A stretch of DNA of 64,000 nucleotides from Verrucomicrobiota bacterium (lineage in GTDB: Bacteria > Verrucomicrobiota > Verrucomicrobiia > Limisphaerales > J093), in the NCBI GenBank assembly GCA_027493615.1, contig JAOSKK010000039.1:371683-435682 (forward strand), written 5' to 3'. Made by a program: the position numbers and the translations under genes. Positions 46,171 to 58,619 of this stretch are shown here, one piece after another (position 1 is the stretch's first letter; each line of letters opens with the position of its first letter). The notes under the pieces were generated by a model. It was not told the origin of the DNA. It was given only the letters and a program-made list of their open reading frames with translations, and ran no database searches.

Positions 46171-49100
46171 TTAGCGGGTGAGCTCGAGGCGGAGGAATCC
46201 GCGGGCGCCGGTGTTCATGGGCGTGGTGCTGCGCACAGTGACCTCCACGAAGGTGCCTTTGTCCGCAGGCGAGCCGACGGGGGTGGTGGTGGCGCGGGTC
46301 CACGGCCGGACGTTGTCCGAGGCGGTGACGCGGTACAGCACGTCGCTGGGCTCGGTCTTCGGGCGGCGATAGGTGAGCGCGAGATAACGGGAGGCGCCGA
46401 CCTGGACCACGGTCGCCTTCGGCAAGGCACTGAGGCGGTCGGGGTGGAGCGGGCTGCAGGCGAGGGCGTACTCGGTGAAGTTGTCGAGGCCGTCCTGATC
46501 CGGATCGTCGGTGGGGCCGCTGGCATGGGGCGGGAGGCCCTGACCGGCGGCCCAGGCCGCGAAGGTGAGTCCGCCGCGGACGGTGGTGACCGCGTCGGCT
46601 TCGAGCGGTGCGGCTTCCACATTGCCAGCGCCGTCGCGGGCGACCGAGTAGAAGCGGTAGGTGGCGCCGGGCTCACCCGTGAAGGTGGCGGACCGGTCCG
46701 GGGTGGCGATCTGCCAGAGCTGGTAGGGGCCGGCGTCCCGCGCGACGTAGACATCGTAGGAGACGATGCCCGAGCCGCCGGGGGCGTCGAGGCCTTCCCA
46801 CTCCGCCGTGACGCTGCCGTTGATCTCGGCAGGAAGCGGCAGCAATCGGCTGGTGGGGGCGAGGGAATCGATGGTGTTCGTGACGACCGGGGTCAGGATG
46901 GGCGGATTGGCGCCGTAGGTGGGATCGAAGATGATTGAGGCCTGGTTGCGGATCCGGGTGCCATCCGTGAGGTCAAGCTTCGGGCGAATGGTGTAGGTGA
47001 GCGAGCCTTCGCCGCGATGCGCCGCATCGTTCGGGGGCAGGAAGCCCGCGAAGGGATCCTCGGGCAGGTCGCCGGTGGCGGCGTCCCGCGAACGCAGGAG
47101 CCAGGTGATGCGCCCGGTGGTCGAGTCGAAACTGACGTCCACGCTGACCTCGTTCGGATCCGAGCCGACGTGGGTGGTGGCGTAGAACCGCTGCCGGCCG
47201 GGGGGCACGGTGAGGCGGGCGTCGTTGAAGGCAATGGCCTTGAGCTCGAACGTGGACCAATCGAGGTTCGCGTCGAGATCATCGATCACGAGCACCTCCT
47301 GGGCGGGAGCCGCCGCGGTGGGCTTGTTCTCGAAGAGCACCTCGTAGGGCAGGACCTGGTCGGCGTTGACCCAGTGGTCGGGACCGGTACCGGCGAGGGT
47401 GTACTTGTCGTTGGGATCGACGCTGCCGACGATGGTGAAGGGGACGGGGCCGAAGAGGCCGGGGAAGGGCGGGCTGCGGAAGGTGTTGCGGAGCCGTTGC
47501 TGGAAGCCGGACGGATCGTTCCAGGGCTTGCCGTCGAGGCTGGCGCCGGAGGCGTTGGTGAGCACGGGCTGCTGACGGCGCTTCTCCTCCGGCTTCGTGG
47601 CGTACTTCGCGGTCACCAGCTCGGTGGTGAGTTCCATGGAAAGTCCGAGGCTGCGGCATTTCCGGAGCTGGCCTTTGAGGTTCTTGATCAGCTCGCCCCG
47701 CTGGCGGTGTCGTGCGAGATCTTGTGCTTCTGGGTTCCGGCGAAGCCGGACGAAGGTGGTGCGGGCGGGAGCCACCTTCTCGTTGAAGGCCTCGGAGTGA
47801 CAGGAATCGTTGATGAAGTAGGTGGTGCCGGCGCCCACCTCATCGATGGCCTGGGTGAAGGCCACGGGGGAGAGGAAGTCGCCGTTGAAGGCGAGGTAGG
47901 GCGCGCCGCTCGCTTCCTTGAGGCCGCCGTGGCCGCTGAAGACGACGACCAGGTTGTCGTCGGCGTCCACCTTGCCTTTCAAGCCGCGGATGCCGTTCAG
48001 CATGGTGGAGCGGACCACGTTCTTGCCGTCCCCGGGGCGATCGTGTGCCGAGAGGTATTGGTCCGAAGGCGTCCGCAGTTCTTTCGTGGCGTAATCGCGC
48101 AGATCGGCGGCGTCCTTGCGTGTCCCGGGGAGGTTCTTCCACGTCCAGACGGGGTCTTTGGCGTCCAGGGTCGAGTAGTCCTCGACGGAGATGACGAGCC
48201 ACCAGGTCTTGCGGATGCCATCGGCGGGTGGGGTGACTGGCCCGCCGTGCAGGCCCGGGCTCGCGGCCGGTTCCTCGTAGTTCTCGGGGACGGGGTTCAA
48301 AGGGCGCTCGGTGGAGACCCCGTCGGGTTCGTCGCCGAAGAGCCATTGGCCGTCAATGTTGGCGAGGTAGCTGAAGCGGAGTTCGCTGGCGGCGAGGGCG
48401 GCCAGGTCGGCTTCCAGCAGGGCCTGGTACTCGCCCAGCGTGGCGCCGAGCCGCGCGTCCAGGGTTCCCACCAGGCTGGCCCAGGCCGTCGGATCGGCTC
48501 CGGCGGTCGGGGGAAGCGTGGACCAGTTGAAGGGGGTGAGGGCGCCGGCGAACTGCTCACCGGTCATCAGGTTCACGCTGATGCTGCCGCTGTTCATGGA
48601 CTTGACGCGGACCTCGAACGTCACCTCTTGCCCCGGTCCCAGCGTGGGCAGCAAGGCTTCCGGGTTCAGGCCCCAAAAGGTGAATGTGTCCGCCCAATTG
48701 AGGGTGCTGTCATAGAGCTGGATCTCGCTCGCCCCGGGCGCGCTGAACTTGAGCAGCGGGAGCTTCAGGTCCACGAGGCCACGGTTGCCGTAGGTGACAA
48801 ACCAGCTCATGAAGCGGCCGGCGCGGGTGGTGCCCGGCCCGCTCAGGCTGACGTAGAAGTCGGGGGTGCCGCCAGCGACGATGTGCAGTGCGTCCCCCAG
48901 GGCGACCTGCAAACCAGCGGTCTCGGCCACGAGATCGGCCCGGCCCGGGGGCAGACCGGCGAGATCGAAGGTGGCAAACACGCGTCCGCTTTCCCGCACA
49001 CTCTGGCGGAGCGCGGCACGGCGCTGGTCCCCGACGCGTACGGCGAAGGCGGTGTTGGTGGTCAGGGCCGCACCGCGAAGGTCGAGGGTGACCAGACCGG

Positions 49101-52100
49101 CGTTGCCCACGGTCGCTGGCCAGGCGGACTCCAGGCTGAAGGACGCGCTGACGGCTCCCAGGTGGAAGGTCTGGGGGACGGTGGGCAGGACGCGGCCGAT
49201 GGCCAGGACGTAGAACACGTTCGTGCCGTCGGTGGCCATGGTTTGCTCCTCGCCGGTGACGACGGCGCTCGTGTCGGCCGCGCTCCACTCGCGCTGGCGG
49301 GCGCTGTAGTTCTCGGGCGTGGGCATGAACCCGCGGCCGACGTACACTTCCGTGACGCCCTGGTTCGCGAGGAGATCGAGCTCGAAGCGCACGTCTTTGC
49401 CCACCGGCGCCAGGCACTGGAACCAGTGCGGTTCCTCCGGTGTGCTGAAGCTGCCGGCGAGCGGTGTCCCGTCCAGGGGGATCAGCGGCACGGAGAGGGA
49501 CGAGGCGATCCCGGCGGCGCGCTCGTTGTTGGCGGCGTTCGCGCCCTCGAAGATGTCGCCGCGGCTGTTGGCGGTCACCAGCCAGACGTAGTTGCCGGTC
49601 ACGCCGCCCGGGACGCGGACGTCCGCGCTGACGAGCTGGCTTTGCCCGGGCGCGAGCGTCACCCCGCGGCCGACGAGCACCTCGCTGACGTTCAGCCGCT
49701 GGCCGGTCAGCGCGTGGCGCAGGAAGAGCGCGTCATGCCACGGCCCGGTGAAGGCCTCGGCCCCACGGTTGGCGATGGTCCATTCAACATGGACGACGCT
49801 GCCGGCAGTGAGTTGGCCGGGGCCGGACACTCCCAACACGACCAGGTCGACGTTGGACGGGGCGGTTTCGACGAACTCGAACGCCCCGATGTCGGGCACG
49901 GCGCCATTCGCAGAGGGGATACCGGTGTTGCCGGTGCGCGGGTCGTCGTAGCGTGCCTGGCCGGCGAAGTCGGTGGCGGGCGCGCGGGTGCCGTCGGCGG
50001 CATCGATGCCGGGGAGGCGAAGTGGAGCCGGTAGTTGTCGGCCGCGGCGTCCTTGTAGCGCGGGGCGGCGGAGAGGTTCCCGTCCAAGCCGGTCCGGTCG
50101 GCCGTCCCGCTGTAGTTGCCGCGGGTGGCGTCGGGGTTCCACACGTTGCAGTGGGTGACGGTGGGGGTGAAGCCGCCCAGGTCGTGCTCGATGCCGGCCA
50201 TGAGGCTGTGGGAGACGATGGTGTTATGGACGATGAGATGGCCGACGTGTTCGAGGAGCCCGATCTTGTTCGCGTCAAGCGTGCAGTTCAGGACGATCAG
50301 TTCGCCCACCGCGGTCAGGCCGCGGTCGCAACGGAGGACGAGACAGTTCTCGAAACGTGTTGTGCCGTAGCAGAAGGCGCCGTCTTTGAGGGCGTCGGCG
50401 ATGACGCAATGCCGTGCGACGAAGGGGCCGCCGAGGGATTCGACGGCGCCGCCGGCGCCCCAGGGGTTGCCGACGGAGTTGCCGCCGAAGAGCACGCGGG
50501 TGTGGGCGAGGTCGCCCTCGGCACCGTCCTCAAAACGGAGACTGCGCCAGTCGCCGGCGGCCGGCGCGGTCTGGGTGCCGTCCCCGTTGGTGTCACCGCC
50601 CCAGGCGTCGTCGCGGACCGACGTGAAGACGACGGGTTGAACGGCGGTGCCACGTGTGACGAGCTTGCCGCCGGGCAGGACGTTGAGGCCGGTGCCGGGA
50701 TGGAACTTGACGAGGGCGCCGGCCTCGAGGGTCAGGGTGGCGCCGCCGGGGACGGTGACGTTGTCGGTGATCTCACGCAGGCTGTCGGAAGTCCAGGTCT
50801 CGTGGCCGGCGAGCGCACCGCCGAAGGTCCGGCTGAGATAGCGGAAGCGAGTCTGGTCATTGGCCTGCAGGGTGGCGCTGGCGTTCACGGAGAGGCGCCA
50901 GGCCCCGGGGGTCGCTTTCGAGGCGTCCCCGTCCAGATTGGTGTCGCCGCCCACGGTGTCGTCGCGGAAGGAGGTCAGGTGGATGGGCTGATTGGCGGTT
51001 CCCAACGCGACGAGCGTGCCGCCGCCCAGCAGGTTGAGGCGGGCGCCGGGGAGGAACTTCACGATGGCGCCCGGTTGGAGGGTGAGCGTTTGTCCTGCAC
51101 TGACGGAGACTTCGCGCTGGACGACATGCACCTGGCCGGGGGCCCAGGACTCCGAGGCAGCCAGCGCGCCGTTGTGCCAGGTCACGTGGTTGTTGACGGA
51201 TGCCGCGCGTCGGCTCTCGGCGACCGCGTTGCCGGCAGGGTCGCGGACCACCGCACGCAGTTCGTACGCACCGTCGGGAAGCCCTGTGGTGTTCCAGAGG
51301 GTGCCGGCCGTCAGGTTCGCCGGGACGGTGGCGATGGGGGTGACGCTGCCGGCATGCCAGGCGCTGAACTCGGTGATGAAAGGACCGGTGCCGGGCACGA
51401 AGAGGGCCACTTCGAGTGGAACGTGCCCGAAAAGCCAGGGTTCGCCGGGCGCGAGCCAGACGAGGGTTGAGGTGGCGCTTTGGTGGACTGTGCCCGCTTG
51501 GCCCGGCCGCGCTCCGCCGGCGCCGTCGGCTGAGAGCACGCCGCTGAAGGTCGTGCTTTCGCGATACACGGCGATGCGGCCACCGGCGCCGCTGCCGCCC
51601 TCCACCCATTCACCGGGACCGCCTTGGGCGCGGATCTCGCCAACCCCGGCGAACTGACGCGCGTTGATGAGGATGCTGCCGCCGGAACCGCCACCGGCGT
51701 TGTCGCGGGGGATCCCAGGGCGTTGGCAGTGATGCGGCCATCGACCGTGAGGGTTCCGCCGATGATCAGGCGGATCACGCCGCCGCCGTCCGTGCCCGGG
51801 CCGGCACTACCGGCGCCGCCCTGGCTGCCAGGAGTCGTGGGTTCGAGGGCGGAACCGTAAGCCAGACCGCCGGGCGCGCCGCTGAGGCTGCTGTGTCCGT
51901 CGCCGCCGTGGCCGGCCCCGCCGCCGGCCCAGGAGCCGGAACCTCCCACACCGGGTCCGGGATCGGTTCCGACGGGATAGCCGAGGCCATCGGCATTGAT
52001 ATGCCCGGCCACGGCCATGTCGCCGAGGACAACGACGTTCACGCCGCCATCCCCTTTGAGATGGGTGAGGACGGCGTTGGTGGCCACCTCGAGCGAGCGC

Positions 52101-55100
52101 AGCAGGAGGGGGACGGCCCCGCACGCCTGGGCCTGCGCAGCGATGCGGAGGTCAAAAGCCTCGGGAGTCCACAACGGGGTCAGGGCGCCCCAGCGATCGC
52201 CGTTTTCGACGAGCACGGTCCCGACGGGATCCGCCGCCAGTCGGGTGTAGATCGTGCCGGCGCCGCCGGCCTGACGTCCGGGCGCACCGCCGCGGGCGGT
52301 CACTGTTCCCTTGAAGCGGTTTTCCGTGAGATAGAGGGCGATGCGGCCGCCGCCGCCGCTGCCGCCATCCACCCATTCACCCGTGCCGCCGTTGGCGGCG
52401 ATGGTACCCTCGCCGGCGAGTTGGCCGGCCGTCACCCAGATGCTGCCGCCGGCGGCCCCGCCTTGGTTGTCGTAGGAAGCGCTGCCGCCGTTGGCGGTCA
52501 GGGAGCCGTCCAAGGTGAACTTGCCACCGACGACCACGCGCACGGCGCCTCCGCCCGGGCTTCGTTGGCGGGTGGGCGACGCACTGCTTCCGCCGCCACT
52601 CGAGCCGAGGGCCGTGGGTTCGAGCACGGAGCCGTAAGCTTGTCCACCGAGCACATCCCCGGGCCAGGCGATGCCGCCGTTCCGCCATGCGCGCCGCCGC
52701 CGCCACAGACGGGTCCGTTGACGCCGGCGCCCGGTCCGGGATCGTTCCCGAGCGGGTAGCCCTTGCCGTCGGCGACGAGCGCGGCACCGGCAGCGACGCG
52801 GAGGTCCTGGTCGACGTGCACGGTGAGGGCGGGTTGACCCGTGAGGTGCGTCAGGGAGGCGCCGGGTTCGAGTTCCAGACTGACCACCTTCAGCGTGCCA
52901 GCCGGGTAGAAGCTCGAGCCGCCGCGGAGGATCAGGCGGGTCTGTGCGGGCACCTCCAGCGGGGTGAGCGCGCCGGCGTTTCCACCGTTGTCCAGCACGA
53001 GTTCGCCGCCGGGTTGACCGAGTGTCAGACGGTAGATGGAGCCGGCCCCGCCTCGTTGATGGCCGCCGCCGCCGCGCGCGAACAACTCCCCGTGAAGGAG
53101 AGAGTGCTGGTGTGGAGGGCGATGCGGCCGCCGCCGCCGCCGCCGCCATCCACCCATTCCCCGGCACCGCCGTCGGCCAGGATGGCCCCCTTGCCAGCCA
53201 GGGTTTTCGCCGTCAGATAAATGCTGCCGCCGGCGCCACCACCGGCGTTGTCCGGAACGCCGTTGAGCCCGTTGGCGGTGACGCGACCGTCGAGGGTCAG
53301 GGGTGTTGCCGACGCGCAGGCGCACGACGCCCCCGCCGGCACCGCCGGGACCGCCAGTGCCAGCACCGCCGGCGCTGCCGCGTTCGAGCGGTTCGGTCAG
53401 GGAGCCATAGGGGGTTCCGCCATCCGCGCCCGAGCCGGAGCGGCCGCCGGTGCCTCCGTGGGCGCCGCCGCTGCCGCAGCAGTCCCGCTGGACGCCGGCA
53501 CCGGGTCCGAGGTCGGCGCCGAGGGGGTAACCACGACCGTCGGTGCTGACGTGGCCACCTTCCGCGACGGTGGCGTTGTTGAGGACCGTGACGTCGCAGC
53601 GGTCCTGGCCGGTGAGGTGGGTGAGGGTTGCGTTGGCGCGCACCTCAAGATCGCGCACGGTCAATGGCTCGACGGGATAGACGTAGGCCATCTCGGCGAG
53701 GATGAGCTGGAAGGGTTCGGGCGAGGTCAGCGGGGTGTAGTTGCCCCAGGCGCCGCCGTTGTGGACGAGCAACTGACCGTAGGCGGCCCCCTGTTCGCGC
53801 CTGTAAACCGTGCCCGCGCCGCCGCGCTGGTTTCCGCCGCCGCCATAAGCGGTGATCGCGCCGGTGAACTCGCTGCGGCCGTAGTAGACGGCGATCCGGC
53901 CACCGCCGCCGCCGCCGCCGTCCACCCATTCGCCCGGACCGCCGTTGGCCGAGATGGCACCATTCCCGGAAAGGGTCCCGACGGTGAGCCAGATGCTGCC
54001 GCCGGCGCCGCCTCCGGCGTTGTCGGGGGGCGCGCTGGCGCCGTTGGCGTTGAGACTGCCATCGACGGTGAGGGTGCCGTCGACGATCAACCGGATGGCC
54101 CCGCCGCCGGCCGTCCCCGGGCCGCCGTTTGCCGAGCCGCCCTGGCTGCCCAGAAGGGTGGGTTCGAGCATCGAGCCATATTGCGCGGTGGGTCCTGCGG
54201 AGGTGCGACTCCAGCCGCCGAGTCCGCCGTGGCTTGCCCCGGAACCGCTCCAGTCCGCGCGGGTGCCCGCGCCGGGACCCTGTTCGTCACCGATGGGATA
54301 CCCGCGGCCCTCGACGCTGATGGCGGAGCTGGCACCGATGCGGAGGTTGCCGGCGACGTGGAGATGGACGTTCGACTGGCCGGTCAGGTGGGTCAGCACA
54401 GCTTCACCGGGCAGTTCGAGTTCGGCGAATGTCAGAGCTCCTTCGGGGTACAGGTAGGCGCGGCCCGCGAGGGTGGCGCGCAAGGGCTGCGGCGTCTGCA
54501 GCGGCGTGTAGTTGCCCCAGGTGCCGCCGTTGTCCACGAGAAGATGGCCCCGCGTTTCCGGAGGCTTCCTTGGTGTAGATCGTGCCGGCGCCGCCCCTTT
54601 GGTAGCCGCTGCCGCCCGTGGCCGTGAGGGTTCCGGCGTACGTGTTGGCCGTGTAATAGATGGCGATGCGCCCGCCGCTGCCCCCCCGCCGTCCACCCAT
54701 TCGCCCGGACCGCCGTTGGCCGAGATGACCCCATTGCCGGAAAGGGTTCCGACGGTGAGCCAGATGCTGCCGCCGGCCCCGCCCCCGGCGTTGTCGGGCG
54801 GCGAACCGGCGCTGTCGGCGGAAAGGCGTCCGTTCACGGCCAGGTTGCCGTCCACCACCAGGCGGACGACGCCGCCCCCGGCGGTGCCCTGCCCGCCGCT
54901 GGCATGACCGCCCCCGCCGCCGAGCGTCGTGGGCTCGAGCAGGGAACCGTAGTGTTGCCCCCGGCCGCTCCGCTCCGGCTCCAACCACCCAGGCCACCGT
55001 GGCCGCCGCCCGACCCGCTCCAGTCCGCGCGGTTGCCGGCACCGGGTCCGGGATCGTCGCCGACGGGATAGCCGCGACCATCAACGGTGAGTTGGGCGCC

Positions 55101-56149
55101 GGCTCCCAAGGTGGCATCTCCGGTGACGTGAAGCGTCAGGTTGGATTGACCGGTCAGGTGCGTCAGGACCGCCTCGCCGGGCATCGTGAAACGGGCCACC
55201 GAGAGCGGGGCTTCCGGATAGCAGACCGCGCGGTTGGCGAGGGTCAAGCGAAAGGCCTCCGGCGAAGTCAGGGGCGTGTAGTTGCCCCAGTTGTCTCCAT
55301 TCGCCACGGTCAGCTCGCCCACCGCGTCACCCGCCCGCTTCCAGTACACCGTCCCGGCACCGGCGCGCCGGGAGCCACCACCGCCCTGAGCCATGACCGG
55401 ACCCGTGAACTGACTCTGGGTGTAGTAGAGGGCGATGCGCCCGCCCGCACCACCGCCGCCATCGACCCATTCGCCGTGGCCGCCGTTGGCCTGGATGGGT
55501 CCCGTTCCGGTCAGGGTCACGGTCGTGATCCAGATGCTGCCGCCCGAGCCCCCGCCCGCGTTGTCGGGCGCGGCCGAGAGGCCGTTGGCCGAGATCCGGC
55601 CTTGAACGTCCAGCGTGCCACCTACCTGGAGGCGGATGACACCACCACCCGCCGCACCTTCGCCACCGCTGCCGCCTCCGCCCTGACTGCCCAACTCGGC
55701 GGGTTGGAGAACGGAGCCGTAGTGGCGGCCGCCCGCCGTACCTGTGGCACTCCCCTCCGAGACCCCCCGTAACCGGCGCCGCTGCCAGACCAGTCGCCGC
55801 GTGCGCCGGCGCCCGGACCGCTGTTGCCGGCAAAGGGGTAACCGCGTCCGTCCACGCTGATGGAGGCATCGGACGCGATCGTGACGTTGCCCGTGACCGT
55901 CAGTACCAGGCCGGTGGTGCCGGTGGGGTGGGTCAGCGTCGCCCCGTTCCGCAATTCGAGGCTGGTGAACGTGTGGGGTCCGGCCAACGTGAGCGTGGCG
56001 CGATCCACCACGACGGCCTGATTCTCCAGGCTGGTGTCACCGGCACCGACCGTTCGGTCGGTGGTGATGGTCACGGCGGCGTGGGCGCGCGGGCCGAGGA
56101 ACGTCAGCCAGAGGCCCAGGGAGAGGGAGAGTGCATTGAGGGTTTTCAT
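46171..56149 (-). CDS. Giant exported surface protein: six glycine-rich repeats, beta-helix, CARDB-like, caspase-like and Ig-like domains
   Basis: Start at 56149 (MKTLNALSLSLGLWLTFLGP) with a signal peptide. After repair it is about 3,325 residues. Six approximately 257-residue glycine-rich repeats follow (GRGYPxGxDxGPGAG, GxAGGG(V/A)(V/I)RL, NAGGGAGGSIWLTVGTLSG, GPGEWVDGGGGGGGRIA), then a beta-helix (TLTLQPGAIVKFLPGARLNL; VTVPGGATLTLEAGALVKFH), a CARDB-like part (VHVEWTIANRGAEAFTGPWH), and a caspase-like (C14) domain: KTWWLVISVEDYS, VVVFSGHGG (His codon 47929-47931), YFINDSCHSEAF (Cys codon 47800-47802). Ig/FN3-like domains and a terminal TLTYRRPKTEPSD module end at 46171. Shifts lie near 55768, 54960, 54685, 54550, 53312, 53090, 52675, 51708 and 50010. 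Confidence 0.8.
47700..48240 (-). other. Caspase-like (peptidase C14) domain inside the giant protein
   Basis: This is the only enzymatic domain in the protein. The p20-like core starts at KTWWLVISVEDYSTLD, runs through LPGTRKDAADLRDYATKEL and VVVFSGHGGLKEASG with the dyad histidine, and ends at TYFINDSCHSEAF with the dyad cysteine preceded by D-S, as in metacaspases and paracaspases. Both catalytic residues are in the same reading frame as the flanking Ig-like domains, so the domain is integral and not a shifted artefact. Substrate specificity cannot be read off. Confidence 0.75.
51590..56010. repeat. Six tandem approximately 770-bp repeats in the giant gene
   Basis: The anchor TCCACCCATTC (reverse of GEWVDGG) recurs at 51601, 52368, 53149, 53921, 54692 and, with one change, at 55462; spacings are 767, 781, 772, 771 and 770 bp. 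The units encode the glycine-rich repeats. The differences in residue content between units show they are older than the 531-bp repeats at 37.6-39.8 kb. Confidence 0.88.
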
Positions 56150-56543
56150 GGTGTCACCGTTCCCGGCTGTCGCCGCGGCCAGCCCGCGGGCAGCGATGGT
56201 CGAGACTTTCCACAAGACGACTTACTGTTTGACAAGGAGTGATACAGGATCACTTGCTCTGACCAAGGGTCTAGGGCGGCGACCTCGAACTCGCAACCCA
56301 GGTGTTGAGGAAAACAACAGAATGCCGGCTCTCTTACGCATTGCCACTCAGTTCTCCCCATGATCCGCCCGGAGAGGACGCCGGGCCTACGACCTGCAGG
56401 CTGGATGCCCCCAGCCGGCGGGCAGGGTGGTTGGCCCCTGGGCAGCGGCTTCGCCAACCTCAGGTTTGGCTGGTAGTGGTGGGACCGACCCGTCAGGCTG
56501 TCGGGGCGATGGGGCGGCAAGTGCCCCGTGGCTTGCGCCATCC
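56150..56543. other. Intergenic region between divergent giant-protein and hydrolase genes
   Basis: No gene is supported. It should hold promoters in both directions. A 5-bp inverted repeat GTGAT-acagg-ATCAC at 56239-56253, with TTGACA at 56229-56234 just beside it, is the only regulatory-looking sequence; it is too weak to call an operator. Confidence 0.45.
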
Positions 56544-57936
56544 ATGAAGACTGATTGCCCCCGGTTCGTGTACTGGCTCGCCCTGCTCTGCGGGGTCGGC
56601 GGTCTGCCCGCCGCCGAGACGCCGCGCGGTGATCCTGCCATCGTGACCTCCCCCGGACGCCGCGGTCCTGGGCGTTGCGGAGGGTTTCGTCGACCGACTT
56701 GTCGCGGGCGAATGGGGACGCTGCGTGGCCGGGTTCGACGACGCCATGACTGCCGCGCTGCCGGAGGAGAAGCTGCACGCGGTCTGGGCAGCCCTGCAGG
56801 CACAAGCCGGCCCCTTCGTCCGCCGGCACGGCAGCCGTCTGGAGCCGCGACCGCCCAATCGCGTCGTGCGGGTCACCTGTGAATTCCAGAAGTCCTGGTT
56901 CGATGTGTCCCTGACCTTTGATGGCGCGGATCGGGTGAGTGGGTTGTTCTTCCTGCCCGCACGCGGACCGGGGCAGCAGTTCCCGCCGTATGTGAACCAG
57001 GAGACCTTCACCGAGGAGGAAGTGGAGTTCGGCGATCCGAAGTGGCGTCTGCCCGGCACGCTGACGCGGCCGCGCGGCGACCGTCCCTGCCCGGCGGTGG
57101 TGTTGGTGCACGGATCCGGGCCAAACGACCGCGACGAGACGGTGGGCGCGAACAAACCCTTCCGCGACCTGGCTTGGGGGCTGGCCACGCGCGGCATCGC
57201 GGTACTCCGCTACGACAAACGCACCCGTGTCCACGCCGCGAAGCTTGCGGCGGCCGGGTTGGCCGGCTTCACGGTCCGGCAGGAGGTGATCGACGACGTC
57301 GGCCACGCGTTGACCTTTCTGCGCGGTCGTCCGGAGATCGATGTGAGCCGGCTCTTCGTGGTCGGCCACAGCCTGGGCGGCACGCTTGCGCCGCGTATCG
57401 TCCGTGACCGTGCGGGATGGGCCGGCCTGGCCATCCTTGCTGGCGCCACGCGCCCGCTTCCGGACGTGATGGTCGAACAGTTTGAGTACCTCGCGCGGAT
57501 GGACGGATCGGTATCGGCCGAAGAACAGGCCCAAATCGACGAAGTCAAGGTCCTTGCCGTCCGCATCCGCGACTTGACGCCGGACGACGCGGGCAGCGCG
57601 GCCGTGTTGTTGGGGGCGGCGCCGGCCTATTGGCTCGATCTGCGCGGCTATGACGCGCCGACGGTGGCGGCCGGACTGGATCAACCCATCCTCATCCTCC
57701 AAGGCGGGCGTGATTATCAGGTCACCGAAGCGGATCTGGTGAACTGGCGGCGGAAACTGGAGGGACGTCCCCACGTCCGTATCAAGCGCTATCCGGCGCT
57801 GAACCACCTCTTCATCGCCGGAAGCGGTCCCTCCGGACCCGCAGAATACCTCACACCGGGCTTCGTCGCTGACGAGGTGGTTGACGACCTTGCCCGACTT
57901 CTGGTCCTCGCGGAAGGCGACTCGCGCACGCAGTGA
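56544..57936 (+). CDS. Exported alpha/beta hydrolase with N-terminal DUF3887-like domain, frameshifted once
   Basis: ATG 56544 (MKTDCPRFVYWLALLCGVGG) gives a signal peptide. A shift near 56655 (C run) leads to VLGVAEGFVDRLVAGEWGR, a DUF3887-like N-terminal domain (FDDAMTAALPEEKLHAVWAA, SWFDVSLTFDGADRVSGLFF). The hydrolase begins at WRLPGTLTRPRGDRPCPAVV, with the oxyanion-hole region HGSGPNDRDETVG, nucleophile elbow VVGHSLGGTLAPRI, acid GGRDYQV and histidine ALNHLFI, a complete catalytic triad. This combination is typical of exported bacterial serine hydrolases acting on acyl esters; the substrate is unknown. Confidence 0.87.
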
Positions 57937-58619
57937 CACCACTTGTGATGCGGCCGGGACAGCAGCGAGACCTGGTGTTCCGTGACACGCTATTCCGTGG
58001 ACCCACTGCGACAGATCGTCCGTGGATGACGCCCCGTGTTTCTCAGTTTGCCTCGTGCTTTCGGGCTCTGCCGACCGCGAGGATGCCCTCCCTGGCCCTG
58101 GACCGGACTAGGGGAAGGCAACACTTTCGGTGGTACGACCAGCCATCAGTCTCGCCCTGAACATGTTCCGGTTTGCAGGCTCCGCCCGAGTCCACGAACC
58201 TACCTCCACGGATGAAATAGTCACCGTCCCGTCATTTCTCCCCCGAAACAAAGAGTCAGGGAACACTTGGGGACCTGCGGATTGCGTGGAGGTCGTGGCG
58301 CGGCGGGATGCCATCGGCACAAGCTCCACGGAATCAACGTTGTTGATCCCACCGACTGTTGCTGGCCAACAGCCCAACTGAAATCCTTCGTGGCGCACAG
58401 GAAAGCGGGTCTGCCGGTGAAAGATCGGCAGGCCCTTCGAGTTGATAGGGGTGTGGGGCACGAGTGCCCAGTCTTCGGTCGCCTACAGGACCCGGCAGCG
58501 ACCGCTGCCCGCAGGCAGCGGCCGACGCCAAGCTCGTCCGGCGATTCGGCCGGGCGCTGGTGCCCTGGATGAAACACGAAACCCGGGAAACCCTCACCCA
58601 GTCCAACACCCGCACACCC
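57937..58619. other. 683-bp region without a supported gene
   Basis: No reading frame here looks like real protein. It contains a perfect 8-bp hairpin at 58502-58521 (CCGCTGCC, CGCA loop, GGCAGCGG). Promoter(s) for the FG-GAP gene downstream should lie here, but I cannot point to them. Confidence 0.55.

Noticed and set aside
47017..50034. 1005-codon plus-strand frame opposite the giant gene
   Set aside because: It is Gly/Val/Glu/Arg-rich without domains, while the minus strand shows recognisable domains including the caspase dyad.
56239..56253. GTGAT-acagg-ATCAC operator before the giant gene
   Set aside because: A 5-bp dyad is expected by chance in several hundred bases; no second copy or clear promoter supports it.
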